Source: Anaerolineaceae bacterium
Lineage (GTDB): Bacteria > Chloroflexota > Anaerolineae > Aggregatilineales > Phototrophicaceae
Length of the DNA stretch: 64,000 nucleotides
Direction: 5' to 3'
NCBI GenBank assembly: GCA_028818375.1
Contig: JAPPOB010000010.1
Coordinates: 1-64,000, forward strand
The position numbers were made by a program, and so were the translations under genes. Numbering within the stretch: position 1 is the first letter of the stretch; the number at the start of each line of letters is the position of its first letter. Below the pieces are notes generated by a model. That model was not told the origin of the DNA. It ran no database searches and worked only from the letters and a program-made list of their open reading frames with translations. Positions 17,295-26,592 of the stretch are shown here, one piece after another.

Positions 17295-19862
17295 TTGCCA
17301 ACGGCGTTGGAGACCCTCGTCAAAATCCTTCGTCTGGAACGGGAACAGCGCTGCAGGGACAGCGCGGTTGCGGGGGGACTGGGCGCCTTCAGCAAAGTGT
17401 GGGAACCGGATGCTCTCCGGCAGGCCCGCAACAACCAGCAAAGAAAGCTGGTGGAGGAACTGCGGGCCTTGATGCAAGGGTACAGCGGCCTCCGCGACGT
17501 CGAGGCGCGGAAGGAGCGCGTGCAATACATGTTGGACCGCATTCACGCCAGGGTCCAGTCTGAGACGCGACAGGACGCTGCAGCCAGGCCAGGTGACCGG
17601 ACATCCAGCCGAAACCGACGCGACCGCAAATCCAGAAGCCCCCGTCGTCAGGGACGCAACCAGAATTCAGGCAGGGAACAGGGACGGCGGTCTCGTCGTT
17701 CCGTTCGGGCCAGTCGGCCAGACATTGCAGACCGTGTGTCTCTGGAGCAGCCGCCTCGTCGGCAACGCGCACCCCTTGACCCCTCAATAGCAATAGCACG
17801 AATGCGGCATCTTGAACAGCCGTTGACGGCCCTGCAGGGGATCGGCGACCGCCGCGCGGAGGTGTTCGCCCGCCTGGGCATTCACACCCTGGCGGACCTG
17901 CTCTATTTCATGCCCCGCCGCCATGACGATTACCGCCAGGAACGCTATCTCGGCAGGCTCGAACCTGACATGCGGGTCACAGTTGTCGGCAGAGTCCGTC
18001 ACAGCGCCATCCGCCATGTCGCCGGCGGCCGGCGGGATTTTCACCTGTCACTGGAGGACGAAAGCGGCCGGCTGGAAGCGGTCTTCTTTGGTCAACACTG
18101 GCTGGCAGGGCAGATCAAGGTCGGAGATCTCATCGTGCTCAGTGGTTGCACGTCTGCCTGGGACTCGCGCCTGCAAATGTGCAATCCGGAATGGGAACCG
18201 CTGGATCCGGAAAACCTGGAAACAGTTGGCCTGGTCCCCGTTTACCCCCTTACCGAGGGTCTGACGCAGCGAGGCATGCGGCGTCTCATGCGAGAGGTCG
18301 TGCCGGACAAGACTCGGGATCTGCCCGATCCGGCGCCGGAAGCCACACTTGAGAGGGCCGGTCTGGCGGACCTGGCATGGGCATTACAACAGGCGCACTT
18401 TCCGGAAGGGCCGGACCATTTGCGCCACGCGCGCGACCGACTGCTTTTTGACGAACTGCTTGCGCTCCAGCTGGCAGTCCTCGAATACCGACGTGAATGG
18501 CAGTCGCGCCCGGCGGATGTCCTGACGTTGCCTGATGATGATTTTGCCGTGCTCCAGTCCGAACTATTTCCTTTTGCGTTGACCGAAGCCCAGCAACAGG
18601 CCATCAACGAGATTCGCCACGACATGGCCGCTGGAGTTCCCATGAATCGCCTGCTGCAGGGTGACGTGGGCTCGGGCAAGACAGCCGTGGCCATTCTCGC
18701 CATGCTGGTGGCGGCGCGGGCCGGCCGGCAAGCAGCCCTGATCGTCCCGCTGAGTGTGCTGGCCGGCCAGCATTTCCGCAATTTGTCGGAAACCTTCGCG
18801 CGCTTGCCCGAGGACCGCCGGCCTTCGCTGGCGCTTCTGACGGGCGCAACCCGGGGCGAGCAGCGGGAGACGATACTTGCGGACCTGGCGTCCGGCGCCC
18901 TGGACATCGTAATCGGGACCCACGCCCTGCTTCAGGAAGGCGTCGATTTCAGCGACGCGGGCCTGTTGATCATCGACGAACAACATCGATTCGGTGTCGG
19001 GCAGCGCAGGTTGCTGCGCGGCAAGGGACGCAACCCGCATCTCTTGTTGATGACTGCGACACCCATCCCGCGGTCGCTTGCCCTGACGCTGTATGCGGAC
19101 CTGGACCTGAGCGTCATTGACGAGTTGCCGCCGGGCCGTGGCTCGGTGCAGACTACCATCATCGAGCCGGTGGCTCGTGAGCGGGTGTTCAGCTTTGTCG
19201 CCACAGAACTTGCCCGCGGGCGGCAGGCATTCATTGTTCATCCTCTGGTAGAGGAATCGGATAACACAGAAGTCCGGGCAGCAACCGGCGCATGGGAAGA
19301 GCTGGTACAGGTCTTTCATCGCTTCCGCCTGGCACTGCTCCATGGACGGATGTCGGTTCCGGAAAAGGACGAGATTCTGCGCGCTTTCAGCAGAGGCGAA
19401 ACGGACGTGCTGGTAACGACATCGGTCGCCGAGGTGGGTGTGGATGTGCCCAACGCCAGCGTCATGGTCATTGAAGGCGCCAACCGCTTCGGTCTGGCGC
19501 AGCTGCACCAGTTCCGCGGGCGCGTGGGACGCGGGGAATACGCTTCACATTGCCTGTTGATTCCGGACAGCAGGGAGCCGGCGGCCCGGGAACGTCTGGA
19601 ATCACTGGAGCAGCACAGCGACGGTTTCAGCCTCGCCGAACTTGACTGGCAAATGCGGGGATCTGGCGACCTGGCGGGCACACGACAGAGTGGCGGCAGC
19701 CTTCTTCAAATGGCTGAATTCATGACGCCGCAACTGGTGGCGCTGGCCCGGCGCGAAGCGCGAACCATCGCACTGGAGGACCCCGGACTGGCAATGCCAC
19801 AGCACGAACTGCTGGCGTTTCGGGTAAATCGCCTGCGGGACAGACGCAGCGACGTCAGTTGA
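17295..19862 (+). CDS. recG: ATP-dependent DNA helicase RecG
   Basis: 855 residues, longer than typical RecG (about 690). The extra N-terminal ~165 residues include a helical part and an Arg/Ser-rich stretch (about 95-165). Then follow the wedge/OB region (HTLADLLYFMPRRHDDY), helicase motif I GDVGSGKT (about 455), motif II DEQH, TATPIPRSLALT, and the RecG C-terminal part with HQFRGRVGRG. It remodels stalled replication forks and Holliday junctions. TTG start with GGAGAG six bases upstream. Coupled to degV. Confidence 0.95.
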   Translation: MPTALETLVKILRLEREQRCRDSAVAGGLGAFSKVWEPDALRQARNNQQRKLVEELRALMQGYSGLRDVEARKERVQYMLDRIHARVQSETRQDAAARPGDRTSSRNRRDRKSRSPRRQGRNQNSGREQGRRSRRSVRASRPDIADRVSLEQPPRRQRAPLDPSIAIARMRHLEQPLTALQGIGDRRAEVFARLGIHTLADLLYFMPRRHDDYRQERYLGRLEPDMRVTVVGRVRHSAIRHVAGGRRDFHLSLEDESGRLEAVFFGQHWLAGQIKVGDLIVLSGCTSAWDSRLQMCNPEWEPLDPENLETVGLVPVYPLTEGLTQRGMRRLMREVVPDKTRDLPDPAPEATLERAGLADLAWALQQAHFPEGPDHLRHARDRLLFDELLALQLAVLEYRREWQSRPADVLTLPDDDFAVLQSELFPFALTEAQQQAINEIRHDMAAGVPMNRLLQGDVGSGKTAVAILAMLVAARAGRQAALIVPLSVLAGQHFRNLSETFARLPEDRRPSLALLTGATRGEQRETILADLASGALDIVIGTHALLQEGVDFSDAGLLIIDEQHRFGVGQRRLLRGKGRNPHLLLMTATPIPRSLALTLYADLDLSVIDELPPGRGSVQTTIIEPVARERVFSFVATELARGRQAFIVHPLVEESDNTEVRAATGAWEELVQVFHRFRLALLHGRMSVPEKDEILRAFSRGETDVLVTTSVAEVGVDVPNASVMVIEGANRFGLAQLHQFRGRVGRGEYASHCLLIPDSREPAARERLESLEQHSDGFSLAELDWQMRGSGDLAGTRQSGGSLLQMAEFMTPQLVALARREARTIALEDPGLAMPQHELLAFRVNRLRDRRSDVS

Positions 19863-19871
19863 GGGAACGCC

Positions 19872-20369
19872 ATGTCAAGCAGCCACCTGGGCCTGTTTCC
19901 GGCGACGCTGGACCCCGTACACAATGGTCACATAGATATCGTGAGCCGGGCGGCGCGCCTGTTTGGTGAAGTTGTCGTCGGCATCTACGATTCTCCAAAG
20001 AAACCCTTGTTGTTCGATACTGACGAAAGGGTGGCCCTGGCCTGTGAGGCTTTTGGCAGAATTCCAAATGTAACTGTTGCACAATACAAGGGGTTAACGG
20101 TAGACTTCGCTTCCGGGTTGGGGGCAGTTGCGATCATCAGGGGTTTGCGCGTTTCTTCGGACTTCGATTTCGAGTTGCGCACGGCCCTTGCGAACCGACA
20201 GTTGTCGGGGGAGATTGAGACCATCGCCATCATGGCGGACGAGCGTTACATCCACGTCAGTTCCAGCATCATCCGGGAAATTGCGGAACTGGGGGGAGAC
20301 GTGAGTTCGATGGTGCCACCACACGTCATGGTGGCCCTGCAACAGCGCTTTGTGGCCTCGCCAAAATGA
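19872..20369 (+). CDS. coaD: phosphopantetheine adenylyltransferase
   Basis: 165 residues, full length. It makes dephospho-CoA from 4'-phosphopantetheine and ATP. The nucleotidyltransferase signature is FPATLDPVHNGH (His17, His20), with IIRGLRVSSDFDFE and VSSSIIREIAELGG as further family motifs. It follows recG after nine bases, an order common in this phylum. Confidence 0.95.
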   Translation: MSSSHLGLFPATLDPVHNGHIDIVSRAARLFGEVVVGIYDSPKKPLLFDTDERVALACEAFGRIPNVTVAQYKGLTVDFASGLGAVAIIRGLRVSSDFDFELRTALANRQLSGEIETIAIMADERYIHVSSSIIREIAELGGDVSSMVPPHVMVALQQRFVASPK

Positions 20370-20400
20370 TTGTTCGCCCCGGAAGACGCAGGAGGACGTC

Positions 20401-21015
20401 ATGGACATCCAGCATCTGATTGATCGCCTGGAAGACCTGGTCGATGAAGGGCAGCACATTCCCTTCAGCCGTTACACGATGGTGGATGAAGAACGGGCAC
20501 TGGAAATCATCGATCAAATGCGGATTTCGGTGCCGGAAGAAATCGAAAAGTCCTCGCGCGTCCTTGCCAACCGGGACCGCATCCTGGAACAGGCCGAAGA
20601 AGATTCAGCCCGTATCGTGCAACAGGCTCGACGGGATACGGAACTGATGCTTGATGAAGGCGCGACCGTACAGGCGGCCCAGAATCGCGCCGCCAACATC
20701 ATTGAGGCGGCGCGGCAGGAAGCCGAATTGATCGCCGATGAGGCCGACCGCTACGTGTTGCAGGAACTTGCGCGCATGGAACGAGAGGTGGCCAGAATGC
20801 TGACTGTCGTGCGAAATGGCATTCAGGAAGTTTCCAGTCAACGCCCCAAACTGCAGGTGCGGCCCGACCTTGACGATGAAGAGGGACGTTCGCAGCCACT
20901 GGTAGATGGGGCGGGGACGGAGGATCTCCCGGTCATCACTCCGGCGCGATCACTTTCCAGGAACGAAATGCAGTTTGCGCCTCCCCGGCCGCCATCGAAC
21001 GAACCATCTGATTAG
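20401..21015 (+). CDS. coiled-coil protein, DivIVA/ATP-synthase-b-like
   Basis: 204 residues with a strong AGGAGG site before the ATG. Residues 1-45 are a conserved head (IQHLIDRLEDLVDEGQ), 50-140 is a long charged helix with heptad character, and the tail is Pro/Arg-rich. The composition resembles b-subunit or DivIVA-type coiled coils but no defined family motif allows a function call. Located after coaD; its stop overlaps the comEC stop tail-to-tail by four bases. Confidence 0.7.
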   Translation: MDIQHLIDRLEDLVDEGQHIPFSRYTMVDEERALEIIDQMRISVPEEIEKSSRVLANRDRILEQAEEDSARIVQQARRDTELMLDEGATVQAAQNRAANIIEAARQEAELIADEADRYVLQELARMEREVARMLTVVRNGIQEVSSQRPKLQVRPDLDDEEGRSQPLVDGAGTEDLPVITPARSLSRNEMQFAPPRPPSNEPSD

Positions 21016-23381
21016 TCGCCGGTCTGCTCCTGCGGCCAGTGGTCGCGCCACAAATTGACGCCATCGCTCCACAGGTGGGTGCTGGCCGCGCCGTCGCTGT
21101 GCAGCAGCGGCGTGTCTCCCAACAGGTTCAGGACTTCAGGGTCCGGACTGCCATGTCGATTGCGCAGGTCGTCAGGGTCGGTGTGCAGCAGAGCCAGCTG
21201 TGCCCCCGTGTGAAGCAGGAATTCCGGTTCAAGCGAACGCGGAGCTCCTTGCAATGGCAATTGAAGCACAGTCGCAGGAGACAGGTCTGCAGAAGCCAGC
21301 ATCTCACGCTGACCTTCGCGGTTCAGTGTGCCTGGCAGCAAAATAGAGACGGACCCGTAACGTACCCGCAAGACGAGAGCATTCCTGTTCATTTGGCGTT
21401 CATCCGGGGTGGGCCGGGCCTGCGGATGCAGCACGTCGATTTCGAGCCCTTTGCCAAAGTGAAGGGTGTGGCCCTTCACCGGCGTGATCACTGCGTCCGC
21501 TGCCTGCACCAGAGTTGCCGGAAGTTCGCGTTGGCCATTGTGAAGCAGCAGGCCAAGGTCATAGCGCTGCAACAGGGACTGCAGGGCCTCCAAAGTAGCG
21601 GGATCGGGCACAGTGACAGCCAGCATTTCCAGGCGACGGTCGTGAAAGGGAAGTCTCTCGCCAATAGCGGTCATCAGGCGTGACGGTGAACTGCCCCCGT
21701 CTATCAGGATGTGTTCTCCGGCCGGCCCCTGCAACAGAATGGCGTTGACGTGACCGACGTCCAGCAGCCAAAGGTGCAACAGATTGTCGGGCCGGCTCAG
21801 GCGGGTGGCGATGAGCAGCAGGGCCAGGCCGGTGGCCAGCAACAGGGCGGAAACGCCGCTGGCGTGATTGACAAGCAGGCGCCCCAGGCGCAGAACGAAG
21901 CGATGACGTTGAAACCTGATCAGGGCTGCCAGCAACAGCCCCAGATAAAGTGCTGCGACCAGACGAGGATCTGTCTGGATTTCAACGCTGGCCATGGGCA
22001 GGCGCGCGGCGGTCCTGACGACTCCAACGGTCCAGCCAAGCGGCAAGAGACCCAGCCAGTAAAGCAACTGTGCCGGCAAGGGGGCCAGAAAAGCCGTCAC
22101 CGTTGCCAGCAGCCCAACAATCAGAAGGGGGGCCTGGGCTGGCACGATCAGCAGGTTTACGGGCAGCGCCAGCAGCGACATCCGGCCAAAATAGCGCAGG
22201 ATGAGAGGAAAAGTCGCCAGGTAGGCGGCGAGGGAAACGGCGAAGGGCTCGACCAGCAGGGCCTGGGCGGCTCGCCTGGCTCCCGACGGGACCAAGGTCA
22301 GCACAATCCGCTGCAGTGCAGCCGCAAGAGGTGACGCCAAAAGCATGATTCCCAGGGTGGCGAGGGCGCTGAGCTGAAGGCCGATGTCCCAGAGCACAGT
22401 CGGATTCAGCAGAGACAGGAGCAGGACGGCAAATGCCAGCGATGCGGGTGTAAACACACGGCGGCGCATGGCGCCGGCGATGACCAGTAAACAACTCATC
22501 AGGGCTGCGCGCATCACCGCTGCGCCGGCGCCAACGAGGATGGCATACATGAGAATGGTCAGGATAGCGACAGTTGCTGTTGCAGCGGGCGCGAGCCTGG
22601 AGCGACGCAGCAGCGCCAACACCGCGCCACTGAGAACAATCATGTTGAAACCGCTGATGGCGATGACATGCGCAGCGCCCGTGGCATTGAAGTCTCCTCT
22701 CAGGTCTGGCGCAAGACCGCTCTCATCGCCCAGCAGGATTCCCTTCAGCAAGGCAGACCAGGGCGCGGGCAACGATGCGGTGATCTGGCGACCGGCGCGA
22801 CGGTTCAGGTCATAAAGGATGGACTGCAAACTGACTCCCTGACTGGCGGCCAGAAGTTCCACCGATGCCTCGCGCATGATGCTGAAAACGCCACTGCGCG
22901 CAAGGTAGTCGTTCCACGAGAAGGAATCAAATTCGCCAGGTCGTTGAAGAAGTCCGGTGGCGCGGACGTGATCTCCAGGAGCGAACGGTGTACCGGCTGC
23001 CGCCAGCACGAGTACTTCACCCTGGACAGGAAAACGCCGGCCATCCCTGATGAGTACCGACGCCGCCAGGCGGACCTGGACGTCACTGTCGTGAGATAGC
23101 GGAGCGTCGCTGACCACGCCTTCAACGCTGACGCCGCCGAGATTGTTGAACATGGCGACTTCGCTGTCGGTGGGGACCAGCGACATGCGCAGGCCTCCCA
23201 GGGTCAGGGCCAGCAGCGCCAGGGCGTACCAGCCCCACCTGTTCCACAGCAAAAGAACGCACACGACCGCCAGCGCGCCGCATACCAGCCAGAGCTGCGC
23301 CAGACCGAAGGACGAGTGAGGATTGTTGGCTGCCAGGACGATGCCGCAGACCCAGCCGAGCGAAAGGTAAATGAGGCGCAT
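21012..23381 (-). CDS. comEC: ComEC/Rec2 family competence protein
   Basis: 789 residues. An N-terminal DUF4131 domain with two or three membrane helices and an OB-fold is followed by the Competence domain (about 190-500), containing LLKGILLGDESGL and FNATGAAHVIAISGFNM. The C-terminal part (about 540-789) has the metallo-beta-lactamase fold start WLLDVGHVNAILLQGP and LIDGG, but the metal motif expected next (HPHxDH) reads VPDPAT. It probably forms the channel that takes single-stranded DNA into the cell; nuclease activity is doubtful. Convergent with the coiled-coil gene. Confidence 0.93.
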   Translation of the reverse strand: MRLIYLSLGWVCGIVLAANNPHSSFGLAQLWLVCGALAVVCVLLLWNRWGWYALALLALTLGGLRMSLVPTDSEVAMFNNLGGVSVEGVVSDAPLSHDSDVQVRLAASVLIRDGRRFPVQGEVLVLAAAGTPFAPGDHVRATGLLQRPGEFDSFSWNDYLARSGVFSIMREASVELLAASQGVSLQSILYDLNRRAGRQITASLPAPWSALLKGILLGDESGLAPDLRGDFNATGAAHVIAISGFNMIVLSGAVLALLRRSRLAPAATATVAILTILMYAILVGAGAAVMRAALMSCLLVIAGAMRRRVFTPASLAFAVLLLSLLNPTVLWDIGLQLSALATLGIMLLASPLAAALQRIVLTLVPSGARRAAQALLVEPFAVSLAAYLATFPLILRYFGRMSLLALPVNLLIVPAQAPLLIVGLLATVTAFLAPLPAQLLYWLGLLPLGWTVGVVRTAARLPMASVEIQTDPRLVAALYLGLLLAALIRFQRHRFVLRLGRLLVNHASGVSALLLATGLALLLIATRLSRPDNLLHLWLLDVGHVNAILLQGPAGEHILIDGGSSPSRLMTAIGERLPFHDRRLEMLAVTVPDPATLEALQSLLQRYDLGLLLHNGQRELPATLVQAADAVITPVKGHTLHFGKGLEIDVLHPQARPTPDERQMNRNALVLRVRYGSVSILLPGTLNREGQREMLASADLSPATVLQLPLQGAPRSLEPEFLLHTGAQLALLHTDPDDLRNRHGSPDPEVLNLLGDTPLLHSDGAASTHLWSDGVNLWRDHWPQEQTGD

Positions 23382-23458
23382 GGCATAGGGGTCGCCGGCC
23401 TTGAAGTCAGGCTATACTAGCGCCCGTCTGCGGCGGGAGCAAACGAAGGATCAGACCC

Positions 23459-24808
23459 ATGGCAGCGCCCAACGTGATCGTATTCTTCACGGACCAGCAG
23501 CGCTGGGATTCGACCGGCGCACATGGCAATCCACTGGACCTCACGCCCAATTTTGATCGCGTGGCGCGCGAAGGCACTCACGTTTCCCGTTCCTTCACCT
23601 GTCAGCCCGTCTGCGGACCGGCGCGCTCGGTCCTCCAGACGGGCAGATACGCGACCGAAACCGGTTGTTTTCGCAACGGGATCGCCCTGCCACAGGATGC
23701 GCAAACTCTGGCACACCATTTTCGGGAGGGCGGCTATACGACCGGCTACATCGGCAAGTGGCATCTGGCGGATGCGGGCCCTGGCCCGGTCCCCGTGGAA
23801 CAACGCGGCGGCTACGAATACTGGCTGGCCTCCAACGCCCTGGAATTCACGTCGGACGCCTATGACACCGTGATGTTCGATAACGAAAACCGGCCGGTCA
23901 AATTGCCTGGCTACCGCGTTGACGCATTGACGGACGCGGCCATTCGCTACATCGACAGCCCGCGCGACCAGCCTTACTTCCTGTTCGTCTCGTATATCGA
24001 GCCACATCATCAGAATCACCGCGACGACTATCCGGCGCCAACGGGCTACGAAGAGCGCTATCGCGGTCGCTGGGCGCCGCCCGACCTTCAGGCGCTGGGC
24101 GGATCTTCCTGGCGACATCTCGCCGGCTACTGGGGCATGGTAAGGCGCCTGGATGAGGCCCTGGGTCGCCTGATCGACGCCCTGCGGAGTCTGGGTCAAC
24201 TGGACGACACGATTCTGCTTTTCACCTCGGACCACGGCAATCACTTTCGCACGCGCAACGCGGAATACAAGCGATCGGTCCATGATTCCTCGTTACGTGT
24301 GCCGACGGTCCTGAGTGGCCCTGGCTTTGACGGTGGTGGTCAATTGTCGCAGTTGATCAGCCTGATTGACCTGCCTCCCACCTTGCTGGATGCGGCCGGT
24401 CTGCCCGTGCCGGAGGAGATGCAGGGTCGTTCTTTCCTGCCTTTGGTGCAGAGGCAGAACGGCGACTGGCCCGACGACATGTTTTTTCAGGTCAGCGAAT
24501 CCTGCGTGGCGCGGGGCGTCCGCACGCAGCGCTGGAAGTATGGTGTGCTTGCCAAGGACAGGGACGGCAACCGCGACAGCGCCGCCGATCGTTACGAGGA
24601 AACCTGGCTCTATGATCTGCTGGCCGATCCGGAAGAATTGCACAACGTGGTGGACCTGGAATCACACACTGAAGTGCGTGAAGTCCTGCGAGAACGTTTG
24701 CTGCGGCGAATGGTGCAGGCGGGCGAAGCCCTGCCTGAAATACTGCCACCAGGAATGTTGCGCGAGGCGCAGCAGCTGAAGGTATCGGAGGCCGAGGCGC
24801 GCTCCTGA
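23459..24808 (+). CDS. sulfatase (type I, formylglycine-dependent)
   Basis: 449 residues, cytoplasmic (no signal peptide). The formylglycine motif is C52-G-P-A-R56, with the metal-binding DQQ (Asp12) near the N-terminus, GKWHLAD and the SDHGNH metal site. It hydrolyses sulfate or, in related proteins, phosphonate monoesters; the substrate cannot be told. Cys52 must be converted by a formylglycine-generating enzyme that is not in this window. AAGGA precedes the ATG by nine bases. A TATACT-like -10 at 23413 has no good -35. Confidence 0.9.
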   Translation: MAAPNVIVFFTDQQRWDSTGAHGNPLDLTPNFDRVAREGTHVSRSFTCQPVCGPARSVLQTGRYATETGCFRNGIALPQDAQTLAHHFREGGYTTGYIGKWHLADAGPGPVPVEQRGGYEYWLASNALEFTSDAYDTVMFDNENRPVKLPGYRVDALTDAAIRYIDSPRDQPYFLFVSYIEPHHQNHRDDYPAPTGYEERYRGRWAPPDLQALGGSSWRHLAGYWGMVRRLDEALGRLIDALRSLGQLDDTILLFTSDHGNHFRTRNAEYKRSVHDSSLRVPTVLSGPGFDGGGQLSQLISLIDLPPTLLDAAGLPVPEEMQGRSFLPLVQRQNGDWPDDMFFQVSESCVARGVRTQRWKYGVLAKDRDGNRDSAADRYEETWLYDLLADPEELHNVVDLESHTEVREVLRERLLRRMVQAGEALPEILPPGMLREAQQLKVSEAEARS

Positions 24809-24891
24809 GATCCTGCCAGCGCTGTTCTATTCTGGCCGGAGCCATCATTCTGGTTTACAATGACGCCAACTTCAGGTATCCGGGATCCAGT

Positions 24892-25980
24892 GTGGCCTCT
24901 ACAGGGAATCGGGCAGACGAGATGAGAAGCATTCCCGCCCGGGAAGAGCTGCCGCCCGGTGCCGTGGCAAGCGAACGTGCTGTTGCGCGCATCATTCATG
25001 GTACGGCCCTTGCGGGTAGCGCGTTGCTGGACGGGATGCTGGACAGCCAGATATCGCCTGGAACGGATTTGCCTCGTCAGGTGGCCAGTCTTCCCTGGGA
25101 TGCCCGCAACAATCTCCTGACCACCGTTCACGAGTTGCGGGGAGAGCGCGAAGCAGAAATGTTTCCCGGCGCCACGCATCTGGTATTGACCCGCGGTGCC
25201 GCGGAGCCACTGCCTGACAGGGCGTCCCGCGAACATCTGCCCGAAGGGCCACGGGCCTTGGATGAACGACGCCGCGCCAACTGGCAGGAGAACATTGCAG
25301 CGCTTGAGGAGACAGGATGGCGCGTACTCGGCATTGCGTGGCGACCTTTGGAAGAGTTGCAGCCAATGCTGCCCACGGACCTGGAAAGCGACCTTTGTTT
25401 GCTGGCCCTGCTGGGAATCCAGGAGACAGAACACCAACCGCCGGCCACCGAACGCAGTGTCGCGCGTCGCATTGCCTTGCAGGTGCTGTTTGAGCTTGAT
25501 TGCACCCGTCACAGGGCCCAGATTGTGGCAGATGCGCGGCTGTTCGCCCAAAATGCCTCGCGCAAACAGGCGCGCTACGTGCGAATGCTGGTCAATCAGG
25601 TGCGAGGCCATCGGGCCATTCTGGACGAGATCCTGCGCAACTACGCCATAGACTGGCCGCCGGAGCAACTGGCAATTGTGGACCGCAACATTATGCGCAT
25701 GGCGATCCTTGAATTTGCCATTACCCGCAGTGCGCCGGTGGCGGTGGTCATCAATGAGGCCATCGAACTGGCAAGCCTGTTCAGCGGAGAAGAGTCTTTC
25801 GATTTCATCAATGGCGTACTGGGCGCTATCGCTGAAGAGGACCTCGACGGCGAAGCCATGAGCTCCCGCTCGCGAATCTTGCGCGACTACCGTGCGTACC
25901 TGGACGGCCAGGCAGATATTGAAGCTCCTGGGGAACTACAGGAAACGATGGTGTTGGACGGGGAGTTGCCCGTCGCATGA
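24892..25980 (+). CDS. nusB: NusB with an N-terminal P-type ATPase N-domain-like extension
   Basis: 362 residues; normal NusB is about 140. Residues 186-315 are NusB: ERSVARRIALQVLFELD, an Arg/Lys-rich boxA-binding face and VVINEAIELASLFSGEESFDFINGVLGAI. Residues about 42-177 match the nucleotide-binding domain of P-type ATPases: TTVHEL, FPGATH, TRGA (in place of KGAP; Lys to Arg101), ALDERRRANW, RVLGIAWR and DLCLLALLGI. Aligned with the Ca2+ ATPase of this window (residues 440-557), I count about 54 identities in 118. No internal start with a ribosome site precedes the NusB part, so one polypeptide is likely. GTG start; ATG 24922 is an alternative. The stop overlaps tatA. Confidence 0.88.
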   Translation: MASTGNRADEMRSIPAREELPPGAVASERAVARIIHGTALAGSALLDGMLDSQISPGTDLPRQVASLPWDARNNLLTTVHELRGEREAEMFPGATHLVLTRGAAEPLPDRASREHLPEGPRALDERRRANWQENIAALEETGWRVLGIAWRPLEELQPMLPTDLESDLCLLALLGIQETEHQPPATERSVARRIALQVLFELDCTRHRAQIVADARLFAQNASRKQARYVRMLVNQVRGHRAILDEILRNYAIDWPPEQLAIVDRNIMRMAILEFAITRSAPVAVVINEAIELASLFSGEESFDFINGVLGAIAEEDLDGEAMSSRSRILRDYRAYLDGQADIEAPGELQETMVLDGELPVA

Positions 25981-26588
25981 ACATACTGGGCGTCGGCGGC
26001 AGCGAACTTCTGATCGTATTGTTGATCATGCTTGTCATCGCCGGACCCAAACGTATGATCCACTGGTCCTATGTTCTGGGCCAGCACATGGCCAAATTCC
26101 GACGAATGTGGTCGGAAACGGTTGACATCGTGCAACAGGAATTTGATGAGGCCGGTGTTGGCATCCAGTTGCCAAAAGACGTACCTACCCGTGGCTCCCT
26201 GCAAAAGGAGGCGGGCAAGGTTGTGGGTGGTGTGACGGCGCCGGTCCAGGACACCCTGAAAGAAGTCAACACCCAGCTGGGTGACATCAAGACGGGCGCC
26301 AGGGATGTGGCGGGTACAGCCAACACCGTGGCCCGTGGCAGCAACGGCGCGCAGTCGGTGCTGAAGGTGGACAAGTCTGCGAAACCGGCGATGCAATCGG
26401 TTGCAGCTGCCGAAGCGACCGCGACCCGTTCTGCCGCCGTCTCTTCCGTCAAAACGACTGCGCCGGCAAGGCGAAAGGTGTCCGGACGGGAAGACGACGA
26501 CTTTGGCGCCTGGTCCAGTCACGAAAGGGCGCAGGTTGGCAGTTGGTCCGGGAAGGAAGAACCGTCCACACCGGAAGCAGGGACCTGA
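25977..26588 (+). CDS. tatA: TatA/TatB-like twin-arginine translocase protein
   Basis: 203 residues. A single N-terminal membrane helix starts after Glu10 (GGSELLIVLLIMLVIAGPKRM) with the Gly-Pro hinge at 23-24, then an amphipathic helix and a long polar tail (about 100-203) rich in Ala, Thr and Ser. The polar Glu in the helix and the long tail are more TatB-like than TatA-like. It works with TatC to export folded proteins. The ATG overlaps the nusB stop (ATGA) and tatC follows after four bases. Confidence 0.85.
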   Translation: MNILGVGGSELLIVLLIMLVIAGPKRMIHWSYVLGQHMAKFRRMWSETVDIVQQEFDEAGVGIQLPKDVPTRGSLQKEAGKVVGGVTAPVQDTLKEVNTQLGDIKTGARDVAGTANTVARGSNGAQSVLKVDKSAKPAMQSVAAAEATATRSAAVSSVKTTAPARRKVSGREDDDFGAWSSHERAQVGSWSGKEEPSTPEAGT

Positions 26589-26592
26589 GCGC

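Noticed and set aside
23401..23418. TTGAAG and TATACT as the sulfatase promoter
   Set aside because: Only six bases separate the two hexamers; no better -35 lies 16-18 bases upstream of the -10.
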